A stretch of 64,000 nt of DNA from Paenibacillus segetis (GCF_014639155.1 NZ_BMFT01000001.1:2480001-2544000), one strand, 5' to 3'. Shown: positions 26,519 through 36,460, numbered from the stretch's first letter. A program made the numbers and translations. The notes: generated by a model not told the origin, from the letters alone.

Positions 26519-29500
26519 TTAGATAGTCGCATGTAAGATTTGGTTCATAGAATGAAGTTTTTGACTTACATTCTTCCACGATTCTTCTCCATCAGAGGTA
26601 ATCGTAATATCACTTATGCCCGTTTCCCATTCATCCCATTGTTCATTTAAAGAATGTACACGTATAGACAGTCCTCTAGCCATCTCCTCACTAAATAGCA
26701 CAAACATGTCTCCTATGGCTTCGTCCATGACCTCTTTAACCTTATCCTCCAAAGGTGACTCGACAGCCTCACGTAATTTCTGCTTGCCGCCCCCCTCAAA
26801 GAAAGTCTTAGGGTTCTTAAAATACATCCAATAATCACCCGGTTGAAGTGCCTGCTCAAGCCAACCTTCTTTGGCAAGGACAGAGGCCCATTTCATCGCG
26901 GGATGAGCCACAAATGCTGGAATGTTCATCAATCGTCCTTTTAGTTCTTCCATCCAGATGTTATATTCCATATCCAGAAGAACAGTACACTTTTGCTCTA
27001 CTCTTAGTGAGGTTACCTGGATTTCGCGTTCCAGCTCTAGTGACAATCCAGCCAACCAACCGTGAAACGTTGAATTAAACTTACGCTTTAAGTCACCACC
27101 ATCATCTTGAAGAAGCGACGGATGGAAATATTCAAGAAACAGATCACCCGCAAGAAAACGAAGTCTTTGTCTGACATGATACAATAATTCTTCAATTTCC
27201 TGACGAATCTCCATATCTCGGTTCCGCAACTTCAATCTATCCAGTTCTTCCACAAATATCTTGCGGTCTTCTTGCAGTTTTTCGATGTGAGCTAGACGTT
27301 CCTCCTTACTTTGCATGATTGTAGTCGTCCATTGATCAACGCGGTCCATGATAACGTTCAGTTCTCTTTGTGCCGCGTCAATGAGCAGCCCTGCAGAATC
27401 TTGACTTATAAATTCAAAGAAAGCACGCTCAAACTTTGCAAAACCTGAAGCTTCGGAAACCTCTTCATTCCTCTTTCTAGCATCCAAGGCCATTTGGCTG
27501 GAAACCGCGTAAATTTGCGGAGAATCGATTCCGGCACCACGAAGACCATCCTGTACATATTCAATAACTTCTTCAAGTTCCCCGGACGTTGCAGCCAAAT
27601 CAGCCGCATTGACAATGAAGAACATTTTATCGAGCGCAAAGCTTCCTTTAGCTCTTCCAAGATGAGCTAGAAACTGGCGGTCAGCCCTAGAAAATGCGTG
27701 ATTATAATAAGTCACGTAGACAAGAGCATCACTATTCTTCATATATTGAAAGGTCACATTCGTATGGCGTGCATGGATTGAATCAGCGCCAGGTGTATCC
27801 ACGATGACTAATCCTTGTTCTGTCAAAGGACAAGCGTAATACAATTGAATTTCAGCAACGAAGCAAGCCTTATTCTCATCTGATACATAGGAAGAGAAAT
27901 CCTCCAGATTCGCGACAATCTGGCCCCCCAAATGGTTAGCGTATTCACTCCATCCGGAAGCTGCTGCTCGAAGAAAGCTATAGTGTGCTCTCCCTGAAGG
28001 AGGCACATCACTTATTTTTATTTTAGACACTTGAGACAACCAGTTCTGTTCCTTCCATGGCCCAAGTTGTAGGGACTCAAAAGAATAAGTTAGATCACTC
28101 TTCATCGCTTCAAGGGATTTAAAGATAATCTTAGCTTGACCATGCTCCATCCCTTGCTGAGGCGCCATAATTACATTAATCGCCGCTGTAGTTGGATGCG
28201 GCGATACAGGTAGGATCTCTGAGCCTAGCAGGGCGTTGGCGAAGGAAGACTTGCCTGCGCTGAACGCACCGAACAGCGCAACCGTGAACTTGCCGCCGCG
28301 TAAATGGGACGCACGGGCACGCAATTCCCGTACCCCTGTGCCAAAGGCCGGGTACGGGCCCAGCACCTCTGCGGCGGCCTCCAGCACTTCGGCCGCGGCC
28401 GTTAGGCGCCGCTGGCCGTTCCCGGCAGCGGCGGCGGGCACGGCAGGCGCGTGCGGCGCTTCTGCCGCGGCTACCGCCGGCGTGGCCGGCGCCGCAGGCG
28501 CCGATGCTACGGCCGCCGCCACAGTATCTGGCAGCGGCTGCAGGTCCCTCACCTCCGGCAGAATGCCCGGAGGGAGGGACGGGGCGGCGCCGAGCAGCGC
28601 CTGCAGGCGCTCGGCGCGTTCCTTAGCGGCGGCGTCAAGCGCCTTAAGCCGCGCCGCTGCCTTAGACCGCACCAGCAGCGCCTCGCGCTGTGCGGCCAGC
28701 TCCTGCGCCGCAACAGCTACGCGCGGTGCAAGCACCTCCGCAAGCAGCCGCTCGAACAAGAGAGTGGCTACGCGGCGGTAGCGGCCTGCGATGCCTGCTG
28801 CTACCGCCGCAGCATAGCGTAGCGTGTAGTCGCCAGAGAGGAGGGCACCCTCTTGAGCAGGCTCCGTGATCCACGACTCCTCCGCTTGCGGTAATGTCCT
28901 ATCCATCTCAGTCTCCCATTCCGCACTCCAGAGCTCCTCACTTCTTCCGTAGCGGCGCAGCAGATCACGAACATGCCAATCCACTTGTGCTGCAGTCCCT
29001 TCCTTCAGCTTGGACAAAAAATCATCCCGACGGCGTTCTTTCTCCCGTTGGGTCTTTCCTCCCTTGAACAACAGTCCTGTCTTAAAGCTACTTTCACGAC
29101 TGGCTAAATAAAGTTCTCCCGCCTCACGAAGCGAAGGAGTCATAATATGTACACTTCCAAGTAATCGATCTAGTTCCTTTGTAAACTCCATGCGCCTAGA
29201 CTCGATCAAACCTTGGTTTGAGTGTATCTTTTCTTCTAGTGCCGTTAATATTACCGGCAGTTCTAGGACAGCATTCTCACCACCGATTTCCTGAATTAAT
29301 GTAAAGCGTTCATCTTCCTCACTCACCTCATAACGCTTCAAAAAGCTCAACGCACCATGATGAGCGGAACAAGCGATACTATAATTTAGTAGCTCCGTTC
29401 TCTTCGTCAATAATTCAGTAATACACTCTCGTAGTTGCGACAGCATATTTAAAGGGTGAGTAAGCTCTTTTAACGATATGTAAAATACACCAGAAGGAAC

Positions 29501-30196
29501 GATTCCCCACAGTTCAAACACATTCTGAACTGATTTTTGATAAGCCTCATAGGACACCTCGTCCTCCCGGTGCTTATCCATCTGGTTTATAACCAAGTAA
29601 AGTGGCTTGCCCCAATCAGCTAGAACTTTTGCAAAAGAAAGATTACTCTCCGATAAGACATGATTATAATCCATTACATAGAACACGACATCTCCCAAGT
29701 GAAGGGCTGAATTTGTAACTAATGCATGCGCCGCATCTCCGGAATCCACTCCAGGGGTATCTAGCAGAACCCCATGCTCACCCAATAGCGGAATCTCATC
29801 CCATACTGAAACCATAGAATATGAATTTCCATCACGACAATACTTCTCTAACTCTTCTATTGGAACATGAACCTCTTCACTGATGACATCTCCATTTACA
29901 TTCACAGGGGTTAACAGAGCTTTGGGAAGACCATGACGGAGTACTGATACATTTGCTGTTGTTGGAAGAGGGGATGAAGGCAAGACCGCTTTCCCACACA
30001 ATGAATTGATCAGACTTGATTTCCCTGCCGAAAAATGACCACAAAACGACAGTGTTAATTCGTTTGCATTTAACTTTTCCTGTAAATCATCGATTTCACG
30101 GTAAGTGGTCATATCTCCATACATCTTGTACTGTGCTCTTAGTTGGTCAAGAAGTAATTGAAGCGGATAATCCTGACTGGTTGTAATCGTCGCCAT
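26519..30196 (-). CDS. dynA: Two-headed bacterial dynamin-like GTPase
   Basis: Large membrane-remodelling GTPase with two fused dynamin units, as in DynA (YpbR) of Bacillus subtilis, about 1225 residues here. The first GTPase has GHFSAGKSS near residue 48, the switch PLPTTANV and LLDTPGVDSGD; the second has GAFSAGKSS near 640, HPTTAAINV and IVDTPGADS. Long helical stalk regions follow each. Between the units, residues about 455-640 are rich in Ala, Arg and Pro and encoded by strongly GC-rich DNA unlike the surroundings. The ATG at 30196 is 7 nt after AAGGAG. Known relatives tether and fuse membranes and protect against phage- or antibiotic-induced damage. Confidence 0.93.
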   Translation of the reverse strand: MATITTSQDYPLQLLLDQLRAQYKMYGDMTTYREIDDLQEKLNANELTLSFCGHFSAGKSSLINSLCGKAVLPSSPLPTTANVSVLRHGLPKALLTPVNVNGDVISEEVHVPIEELEKYCRDGNSYSMVSVWDEIPLLGEHGVLLDTPGVDSGDAAHALVTNSALHLGDVVFYVMDYNHVLSESNLSFAKVLADWGKPLYLVINQMDKHREDEVSYEAYQKSVQNVFELWGIVPSGVFYISLKELTHPLNMLSQLRECITELLTKRTELLNYSIACSAHHGALSFLKRYEVSEEDERFTLIQEIGGENAVLELPVILTALEEKIHSNQGLIESRRMEFTKELDRLLGSVHIMTPSLREAGELYLASRESSFKTGLLFKGGKTQREKERRRDDFLSKLKEGTAAQVDWHVRDLLRRYGRSEELWSAEWETEMDRTLPQAEESWITEPAQEGALLSGDYTLRYAAAVAAGIAGRYRRVATLLFERLLAEVLAPRVAVAAQELAAQREALLVRSKAAARLKALDAAAKERAERLQALLGAAPSLPPGILPEVRDLQPLPDTVAAAVASAPAAPATPAVAAAEAPHAPAVPAAAAGNGQRRLTAAAEVLEAAAEVLGPYPAFGTGVRELRARASHLRGGKFTVALFGAFSAGKSSFANALLGSEILPVSPHPTTAAINVIMAPQQGMEHGQAKIIFKSLEAMKSDLTYSFESLQLGPWKEQNWLSQVSKIKISDVPPSGRAHYSFLRAAASGWSEYANHLGGQIVANLEDFSSYVSDENKACFVAEIQLYYACPLTEQGLVIVDTPGADSIHARHTNVTFQYMKNSDALVYVTYYNHAFSRADRQFLAHLGRAKGSFALDKMFFIVNAADLAATSGELEEVIEYVQDGLRGAGIDSPQIYAVSSQMALDARKRNEEVSEASGFAKFERAFFEFISQDSAGLLIDAAQRELNVIMDRVDQWTTTIMQSKEERLAHIEKLQEDRKIFVEELDRLKLRNRDMEIRQEIEELLYHVRQRLRFLAGDLFLEYFHPSLLQDDGGDLKRKFNSTFHGWLAGLSLELEREIQVTSLRVEQKCTVLLDMEYNIWMEELKGRLMNIPAFVAHPAMKWASVLAKEGWLEQALQPGDYWMYFKNPKTFFEGGGKQKLREAVESPLEDKVKEVMDEAIGDMFVLFSEEMARGLSIRVHSLNEQWDEWETGISDITITSDGEESWKNVSQKLHSMNQILHATI

Positions 30197-30368
30197 AAAT
30201 AATCTCCTTCTCACTTGCATTAAGAATATAGACAGCAAGAAAGTTCACGTTTGTATTATTTGAACACTTTGTGTCTGTTTCTGTTTTTCAATATTTTACA
30301 TTACCTTAGAGATTCATGGAAGCCTTGAGCGACATTTCATTAAAACAAAATTTCCAGATATAAAAATA

Positions 30369-30405
30369 ACCGACCCCTAGGAATTTATCCCAAGAATCGG
30401 TCATT
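30369..30405 (-). terminator. Intrinsic terminator after nth and the small unknown gene
   Basis: On the minus strand ACCGATTC and GGGGTCGGT pair with G-U pairs, with an inner TGGGA/TCCTA stem, followed by TATTTTTA. Confidence 0.75.
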
Positions 30406-30413
30406 ATTAAATA

Positions 30414-30698
30414 CTAGATCAGTGAAGCCTCAACCTTATCTGCTTCAGACGGAATCAATATTTCAAACACTTTACCATGTTGTAATATGGTAATGCCCTT
30501 CTGTTTATCCTTCATGACTACTACTTCTGGCTTAACTGCCATCCGCTCTAAATAGTGCTCTGGAACTTCACCAGAATCACTAATCGTAATGCCATCTAAT
30601 TCGCGTTCATCATGCTCTTGCAAATCAAGTTCAATCGCTTGTTCAAACACATCCGAGAACAATTCAAAGTTATCGGTGTATACGGAAATACATCTCAT
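30414..30698 (-). CDS. Conserved small protein of unknown function
   Basis: A 94-residue acidic, soluble protein with no signal or membrane segment. It begins MRCISVYTDNFELFSDVFEQAIE, has a central acidic stretch (LQEHDERELDGITISDSGEV) and ends in alternating hydrophobic strands (PEVVVMKDKQKGITILQHGKVFEILIP). I do not recognise the family. The ATG at 30698 is 9 nt from GAGGA; the open frame runs back to 30737 without a ribosome site. It follows nth by 42 nt and shares its terminator, so the two are probably cotranscribed. Confidence 0.72.
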   Translation of the reverse strand: MRCISVYTDNFELFSDVFEQAIELDLQEHDERELDGITISDSGEVPEHYLERMAVKPEVVVMKDKQKGITILQHGKVFEILIPSEADKVEASLI

Positions 30699-30740
30699 GG
30701 AGTCCCATCCTCTACTATCGTTATCTTTTTTTGTCACACT

Positions 30741-31403
30741 TTATTTATCTTTTCTGACTTGTGACCTTTTCATACGTTTCTTACCTTCACGACAAACATC
30801 AAGTAACGGACAGATTTGACACTGCGGATTCTGAGCTTTGCAGTGATATCTGCCGAAAAAAATAAGTCGATGATGTGTAAGCGTCCATTCATCTCTGGGG
30901 ATACGCTTCATCAATTTCTTCTCGACTTCTAATACCGAATCGTTCCAACCTGCAAGTCCTAATCGCTTACTCACTCGTTCAACATGAGTATCTACAGCTA
31001 TAGCAGGAACACCAAATGCATTAGAAACCACAACATTGGCCGTTTTTCGCCCAACACCCGGTAATTGCACTAGTTGATCATGCTCACTAGGAATGTCACT
31101 ACCATACTTCTCGATTAGGATCATACACAATTTCTGTATATGCTTAGCTTTACTGCGAAACAGACCGATGCGGCGAATATCTTGCTCCAATTCTGCAGGC
31201 GGGACGGAGACATAGTCTTCTGGCGTTTTGTATTTTTGAAACAAATCCACTGTCACCTTATTCACAGTCGCATCGGTACACTGCGCAGACAATAATACAG
31301 CGATGGTTAATTCGAAAGCATTGCTATGCACCAATTCACAATGCGCGTCCGGAAACATTTCGCCTATGCAGTCTAGAATATGGCGGACATCCGCGGCATT
31401 CAT
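30741..31403 (-). CDS. nth: Endonuclease III (DNA glycosylase/AP lyase)
   Basis: Removes oxidised pyrimidines in base excision repair and nicks the abasic site. The helix-hairpin-helix LPGVGRKTANVV with the catalytic Lys, the catalytic Asp in AIAVDTHVERVSKRLG, and the four Cys of the iron-sulphur cluster (CKAQNPQCQICPLLDVC, spacing 6-2-5) are all present. Length is about 220 residues, as usual. The open frame begins with TTG at 31415; the ATG at 31403 is favoured. In Bacillus nth follows dnaD, but here they are 25 kb apart. Confidence 0.96.
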   Translation of the reverse strand: MNAADVRHILDCIGEMFPDAHCELVHSNAFELTIAVLLSAQCTDATVNKVTVDLFQKYKTPEDYVSVPPAELEQDIRRIGLFRSKAKHIQKLCMILIEKYGSDIPSEHDQLVQLPGVGRKTANVVVSNAFGVPAIAVDTHVERVSKRLGLAGWNDSVLEVEKKLMKRIPRDEWTLTHHRLIFFGRYHCKAQNPQCQICPLLDVCREGKKRMKRSQVRKDK

Positions 31404-31433
31404 GTCTCCATCCAACTCCCTTTAACGTAATAA

Positions 31434-31478
31434 ATAACCGTCTAAATCCGGGGAAAATCCCGCATCAAGACGGTTATT
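31434..31478 (-). terminator. Intrinsic terminator of the SLH protein gene
   Basis: On the minus strand AATAACCGTCT pairs perfectly with AGACGGTTATT, with an inner CGGG/CCCCG stem; TATTA follows. It is 14 nt after the stop. Confidence 0.8.
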
Positions 31479-31491
31479 CTCACGAAAATGA

Positions 31492-34224
31492 TTATTGTTT
31501 TTCGACCTCAACCAGCTTGTCACCGTTGAAATACAAAACAATTTTATCATTTTCCTTCAAAGATTGCACGGATAATGTCGTATCTCCTTGATGAATATAT
31601 GTTTCAGGTGTTACAGCGAACCGATAATTATTATCTGACAGATTCGCTCTAATTACAAGAATCTCTTTATTGATACCGTCATAACGCGATACTTTACGTT
31701 CAAGTACTGTCAGTACCTTAATGATAAGACTACCATCAGTGCCTTTACGAACCTCGACATGATCCGATGTTGTTAAGCTAGTTATACCTGTACTTACTGA
31801 ACTTCCACGAAGTACCTTTACTCCTCCGGAGAGTGAGAAGGTTTCCGTAGCACCATCAAAAGATTTCAGCGTTAGTATAGAGCTATCTATTGATTGAATT
31901 TTACCCAATGTTAACTTCACTACTTGAAGTGAAACAGCCGTTTTACCACTGAAAGTCACATTAATCGTTTGTCCAGCCTCTAGATCCGCTAGCTTAATTA
32001 CAGCACCATTCTCATTCATCAAAGTAGCTTCGTTCACATAAAATTCATTACTTACTCCATCTACAACAGCACGGATACGACTATTCGCAGTACTCACCGA
32101 ACTTACTTCAAACTGAACTGTCGATTTTACTGCTAACGTCTGCAATGCATCTTGATTAGCACTCAGAATTAATGTTACAGGGTCACCCAACTTGATATCA
32201 CCAATTGCTACATTGGTCTTACCGTACAATTCAATGGATGGTGTCGATCCTTGATAAGGTACAGCTACTGTTTTTCCATCAGCCAATTGAACCGTAATAA
32301 TTTTCTTTGTTGTATCAGCTGTTAAGAAAGTTCCATCGTACTTATAAATTACTTGTAGGGACAATACGCGATCCCCGATATGTGTAATATTAATTTTCCG
32401 GTCCTTTGTTAACAATGATTCGACGCCTGACAATGTCGGAGTTTTTGAGTTGTAATCCAGTTTTGTCTTCTCGTCTACCACGAAAACATGAGGTTTCTTC
32501 GCTGAGTCAAGAACCGTAAGTGTCTTTGATTTAGTATCATAGTTAACAACCGCTGCGTCTGATAGTTGTTCGGATTGACGTCCTTGTACAACGATTTGAG
32601 TCACTTTTTCCTCCGGATCAAGGGTCAATTCGACCTTATCTCCACCGTTCACATCAGCGATCAAATCCGCCAAACTAGCATCACTTATTCCGTTTATCAC
32701 CACTTTTGGCTTCTCAGCTAGATATTTCAATTCTGGATAACCGCTGGCATTTTTATATGACAAAAGAGAATTCCCATCAATACTAATCAAGGTTCCTGTT
32801 ACCGTACGTTCCACGCCTTGCGTTACTTCGATCGAATCCAGTACGTTATTCTTAACTACATAACTCACAGCCATATCCGGCTTTAATTCACCCAAAGTAA
32901 GAATCTGAGACTGATAACGCACAATAGTTCCATTAGCGCTGTCATCAAATTTAAATGTTTCCGTGTTACCGGAAGCGTCTTTAATACTCAACGTTTTATC
33001 TGTAACATTTACGCTACTTACGGTTCCTTTACCGCTCTTATTCACAATCGCAGATTTTACCTGCACAATAATCGGCTTATTAGCCCCCGAGTAAGTTTCA
33101 CGCTGAACTACTACCGTGCTATCTGGTGTGAGGTTTTCCGCCTTTATAGCATTACCGTTCTGATCAAGGAAAGCTGTGTTCTGATCATAAGTATAAGTCA
33201 CGGAATCGTTATTCACTAGAAGTAGCATGCGATTGCCACTGAGCATCCGCAGTAATGTACCTTCTGTGCTATCAAGCTGCTGTTTGGCATCGAGCACTTC
33301 AACGTAGGCAGCTGAACCAACCTTGTCCACAACGAGTACTTTGGTATAAGGTTTAAGTTCCGCCTTCGTTGTTTTAACTTCTGAATCTTTTGTAAAATAT
33401 ACGCTCCGGTTGTCTAGAATGAAGCTCTTCAGCTGACCGTTTACAGCTAGTGTCAATTTACTATCCGTCAACTCTGTCACAATGCCTTCAAAGACATTAT
33501 TATAATTAGGAGTAAAATGATCTCCACCACGACTTAGAAACGTAGCAAGCTGTGCTCTAGTAACATTACCTAGTGGATCAAATTTATTACCTTCAACACC
33601 TTTTGTAATATCCAATTGAACAGCTACATTAACGTATCCTCGGCTCGATGCTGTAATTTTATCATTATCAGCGAACCCGGTAGAATTACTAGCTGAAGCT
33701 TTTGCTTCCGCATCCTTACCTAATGCTCTCACTAGAATCTTGGCTACCCATTCTCGAGAAGCTTTTTTCGAACCCCAAGTTTCTTTAGCTCCAGTAGCTG
33801 CAGCCTCTTCTTTCTTGTCGATGAGGTTTTTCTTTACTGCAAGTTCTACATAAGGTTTGTAATAGTTACCGACATTAAGCTCGCTCGGTGAATTAGAACC
33901 ATCACCTTTTTGGGAGTCCAAGTTCATGAAGCGGATCGCCATAGTGATGGCTTCCTGTTGAGTCACACTATCACTTGGACGGAACTTACCTTCATTACCA
34001 AGAATGATTCCTTCAGCTGCTAGTTTGTAAATATGTTTTTCAGCCCAAAACCCGTCTTTGACATCACTAAATATAGAAACAGATGCTGTGCTTTGGTTCG
34101 AGGCAGTTGGCGCTGCTTGATCAGCGAAGGCAGCTGCTCCGCCACTTAAGCACATAGCCGTTACTAACATTGTCGAAACTGCTTGTTTTGTATTTCGTTT
34201 GAAGCTGCGTTTAAATGATGACAT
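31492..34224 (-). CDS. Surface-layer homology (SLH) domain protein
   Basis: Exported cell-surface protein of 910 residues. A basic N-terminus, hydrophobic core and AFA-like cleavage site near residue 34 form the signal. Three SLH repeats follow (about 48-240; VKDGFWAEKHIYKLAAEGIILG, then two more with the ARATLA-like end VTRAQLATFLSRGG), which bind pyruvylated wall polymer. The remaining 650 residues are repeated beta-rich units such as VTDKTLSIKDASGNTETF, with no catalytic motif seen. The ATG follows AAAAGGGGAG. A terminator-like hairpin stands 25 nt before the start, so expression may depend on readthrough from the upstream amidase/GerMN genes. Confidence 0.9.
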   Translation of the reverse strand: MSSFKRSFKRNTKQAVSTMLVTAMCLSGGAAAFADQAAPTASNQSTASVSIFSDVKDGFWAEKHIYKLAAEGIILGNEGKFRPSDSVTQQEAITMAIRFMNLDSQKGDGSNSPSELNVGNYYKPYVELAVKKNLIDKKEEAAATGAKETWGSKKASREWVAKILVRALGKDAEAKASASNSTGFADNDKITASSRGYVNVAVQLDITKGVEGNKFDPLGNVTRAQLATFLSRGGDHFTPNYNNVFEGIVTELTDSKLTLAVNGQLKSFILDNRSVYFTKDSEVKTTKAELKPYTKVLVVDKVGSAAYVEVLDAKQQLDSTEGTLLRMLSGNRMLLLVNNDSVTYTYDQNTAFLDQNGNAIKAENLTPDSTVVVQRETYSGANKPIIVQVKSAIVNKSGKGTVSSVNVTDKTLSIKDASGNTETFKFDDSANGTIVRYQSQILTLGELKPDMAVSYVVKNNVLDSIEVTQGVERTVTGTLISIDGNSLLSYKNASGYPELKYLAEKPKVVINGISDASLADLIADVNGGDKVELTLDPEEKVTQIVVQGRQSEQLSDAAVVNYDTKSKTLTVLDSAKKPHVFVVDEKTKLDYNSKTPTLSGVESLLTKDRKINITHIGDRVLSLQVIYKYDGTFLTADTTKKIITVQLADGKTVAVPYQGSTPSIELYGKTNVAIGDIKLGDPVTLILSANQDALQTLAVKSTVQFEVSSVSTANSRIRAVVDGVSNEFYVNEATLMNENGAVIKLADLEAGQTINVTFSGKTAVSLQVVKLTLGKIQSIDSSILTLKSFDGATETFSLSGGVKVLRGSSVSTGITSLTTSDHVEVRKGTDGSLIIKVLTVLERKVSRYDGINKEILVIRANLSDNNYRFAVTPETYIHQGDTTLSVQSLKENDKIVLYFNGDKLVEVEKQ

Positions 34225-34248
34225 TAATTTCTCCCCTTTTTAAAAAAT

Positions 34249-34278
34249 GGTCCCTACCATATTCGACGGTAAGGGACC
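34249..34278 (-). terminator. Terminator or attenuator hairpin before the SLH gene
   Basis: On the minus strand GGTCCCTTACC pairs with GGTAGGGACC and is followed by ATTTTTTAA. It lies between the GerMN gene stop and the SLH ribosome site, with no room for a promoter in between. Confidence 0.75.
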
Positions 34279-34296
34279 TCATTCCTCTAATTCTCT

Positions 34297-34902
34297 CTAA
34301 TTTCTTGTCATTGGATGTTCCAATTCAACATGTCCCATTAGACTATCTACTTGAGCTCCATCAACAAGAAGTTCGATTGTCTTCACTTCAGTGAACTGGA
34401 ACATCGTTTGCTTCAATGAATCAATAGCAAGAGATTCTCCGCCAGCTCCAAGACGAGCTTCATCTGGCAATGTAATGTCCACCGTAAGTTCACCATCGGC
34501 AAATTTGACAGATTTGAATATTACCTTTTCCCATAGAGCGAACAAATCTGCATTACCACTGTCCTGCAAAGTTTTCAAAGCAACTTCGTATTTCTGGGTA
34601 TCCTCGGAATACGAAATTTCCTTAGAGACCTGCTTCAAATCCATCATTTGATCATCCGTGTAATACGTTTTAATTGTTTCCTTCGTTTCCTGAGTTTCTT
34701 TCGTGTCCGTCTCCACAGTGTTATTTTCTGATCCCTCTGTCGTGTTACCTGGTGACACAGTAACAGGATCACTGACACTATTACTTTCCGTCCCCTCATT
34801 TTGGGAGTTACTTCCCGATGAAGCCTGAGGTTTCTGACCACAACCTGTGCTCAGGACCAACAAAAGAATCAACATCCCGAAGACCCACTTTTTTTTGTTC
34901 AT
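34297..34902 (-). CDS. GerMN-domain lipoprotein (copy 2)
   Basis: Exported lipoprotein of about 201 residues. The lipobox LSTGC anchors it; a low-complexity Ser/Thr/Glu linker of about 55 residues follows, then a GerMN domain (from KTYYTDDQMMDL to the end), the fold first described in the spore germination protein GerM. The chosen ATG at 34902 is 8 nt after AAAGGAGG. It starts 24 nt after the amidase stop. The paralogue at 36560 is very similar in the GerMN half, including ITLPDEARLG-GGESLAID and the LMGHVELEHPMT end. A role in wall growth or spore wall assembly with the amidase is inferred. Confidence 0.88.
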   Translation of the reverse strand: MNKKKWVFGMLILLLVLSTGCGQKPQASSGSNSQNEGTESNSVSDPVTVSPGNTTEGSENNTVETDTKETQETKETIKTYYTDDQMMDLKQVSKEISYSEDTQKYEVALKTLQDSGNADLFALWEKVIFKSVKFADGELTVDITLPDEARLGAGGESLAIDSLKQTMFQFTEVKTIELLVDGAQVDSLMGHVELEHPMTRN

Positions 34903-34926
34903 GATGACTCCTCCTTTGTTGAACAC

Positions 34927-36354
34927 TTAGTTGACACCAAGATATTCCTTGATACCCTTTACAACTCCAGCCGCTACACTGTTCTGGAACGATTCAGTAT
35001 ACAATACTGCATCGTCTTTAGGGTTACTTAAATAACCGCATTCCAGAAGAACGGCTGGCATTTTGGTTTCCCGAGTGACATGCAAGCTTTTGGAGCGTAC
35101 TTTCCGATCAGTCAACCCGGAAGATGAAACGAGATACTTATGCATCACATTTGCAAGTTCGATACTTTCTTTCCGAGTATAATACGTTTCAACTCCACTA
35201 GCAGTTGCAGATCCAGAGTTAGCATGGATTGAAATAAAGATATCAGCATTCAAATCATTTGCGATCTTTACCCGATCCTGGAGCGTAGGGTACGTATCGC
35301 CGCTTCGTGTAAGAACATAATCAATTTCAGGCTCATTCTTCAGCAACTGCTCCACTTTCAATACAACAGCGAGGTTGAAATCTTTCTCTTTCTTTTTCGT
35401 TACACTTATCGCACCTGGATCGGTTCCTCCATGACCAGCGTCGATCACAACTAGCTTTTTACCACTTCCACCCGGAACGGATGGAGTAGAAGAATCGCTA
35501 TTTAGATCTACAAAGATGAGCCCATCATTGTCATTGGTCAGTGTATAGTTTATAGATTTCGTTAAATCTATGACCACACGAATCGTAGAGGGACTATCAC
35601 TAAATAAGGAATAACGAATTTTGGATACGTCAGGGTAGCCTTCTACGTCGATATATCCATTCATGTTGGAATCTAGCATTTGTCCGTTTGAGAACGTATC
35701 CGAAAACTTCGCATTTGGTAGATCAACAACCAACCGATCAGGACCCGTTAGTTTGAAAATATTAGGTGTCACATTTTTATCGGTGGCAATCATCAGTTTA
35801 TTGTCACTAAAACTTATACCCCCAATTGATGCTAAATTAACATTTACATCTGGAGGTGTAGGATTGGTAGATCCATTATTAGAATCATCATTTCCACCCG
35901 ATCCGTTTTCATTCCCGGAATTTGGGGTAATTAAATACGCAGACTTCGTTTCGTTATTCCATTGAACTGTTAACCCTACTTGCTCACTAATGAAACGTAA
36001 AGGAACAAGTGTCGTATCGCCTTTTAATATTGGAGCAACCAATAATTTAACTTGGTTATCGTTCACTGTTGCCATTTTGTTATCCACAACAAGCTTCATT
36101 GTTGTACCGGATTGCTGTATGGTTACCGTGCGCGTTACTTTATCCCAGTTGACGTTAAATCCTAGCTCCTCGACGACGACACGAATTGGTATCATTACAT
36201 TACCGTTCACATTTTGAACTTCCCCGTTCTTAGGTAAGTTCAGTGCTTTTCCATCAAGATAGATGCTAGTATTACTAGCAGCATGTCCCATCCCCGGAAA
36301 AATGAACACAAAACTACAAAGAAACATCACCAACACTAAACCTATTTTTTTCAT
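34927..36354 (-). CDS. N-acetylmuramoyl-L-alanine amidase (copy 2)
   Basis: Secreted peptidoglycan amidase of 475 residues. After a signal peptide ending near HAAS, residues 30-130 form a copper-amine-oxidase-like N-terminal (stalk) domain (NVNGNVMIPIRVVVEELGF, GDTTLVPLRFISEQVGL). An AMIN domain spans about 175-285. The catalytic Amidase_3 domain starts KKLVVIDAGHGGTDPGA and has DIFISIHANS and the Glu in LLECGYLSN; these provide the zinc ligands. It is one of two tandem paralogues, each followed by a GerMN lipoprotein gene. An ECF-like promoter motif lies about 75 nt upstream. Confidence 0.93.
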   Translation of the reverse strand: MKKIGLVLVMFLCSFVFIFPGMGHAASNTSIYLDGKALNLPKNGEVQNVNGNVMIPIRVVVEELGFNVNWDKVTRTVTIQQSGTTMKLVVDNKMATVNDNQVKLLVAPILKGDTTLVPLRFISEQVGLTVQWNNETKSAYLITPNSGNENGSGGNDDSNNGSTNPTPPDVNVNLASIGGISFSDNKLMIATDKNVTPNIFKLTGPDRLVVDLPNAKFSDTFSNGQMLDSNMNGYIDVEGYPDVSKIRYSLFSDSPSTIRVVIDLTKSINYTLTNDNDGLIFVDLNSDSSTPSVPGGSGKKLVVIDAGHGGTDPGAISVTKKKEKDFNLAVVLKVEQLLKNEPEIDYVLTRSGDTYPTLQDRVKIANDLNADIFISIHANSGSATASGVETYYTRKESIELANVMHKYLVSSSGLTDRKVRSKSLHVTRETKMPAVLLECGYLSNPKDDAVLYTESFQNSVAAGVVKGIKEYLGVN

Positions 36355-36426
36355 CCGTCACCCCTACCATCCTAATATTTTTGTCTGCGAAGAATAAGTA
36401 AGTAGCTCTCTTAGACTTCGCTAGAC

Positions 36427-36460
36427 GACATATTAGACGTTAGGACCCCTTAAAAGTTGC
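36427..36460 (-). promoter_or_regulatory. ECF-like promoter of the copy 2 amidase gene
   Basis: On the minus strand GCAAC, 16 nt, then CGTCTAATATGTC. The AAC and CGT elements at this spacing resemble ECF sigma promoters. The same pattern precedes the paralogous amidase gene. Confidence 0.55.

Noticed and set aside
28236-28822. Plus-strand Ala/Arg-rich frames opposite DynA
   Set aside because: Open antisense frames are expected in GC-rich DNA; no ribosome site and DynA is intact on the other strand.
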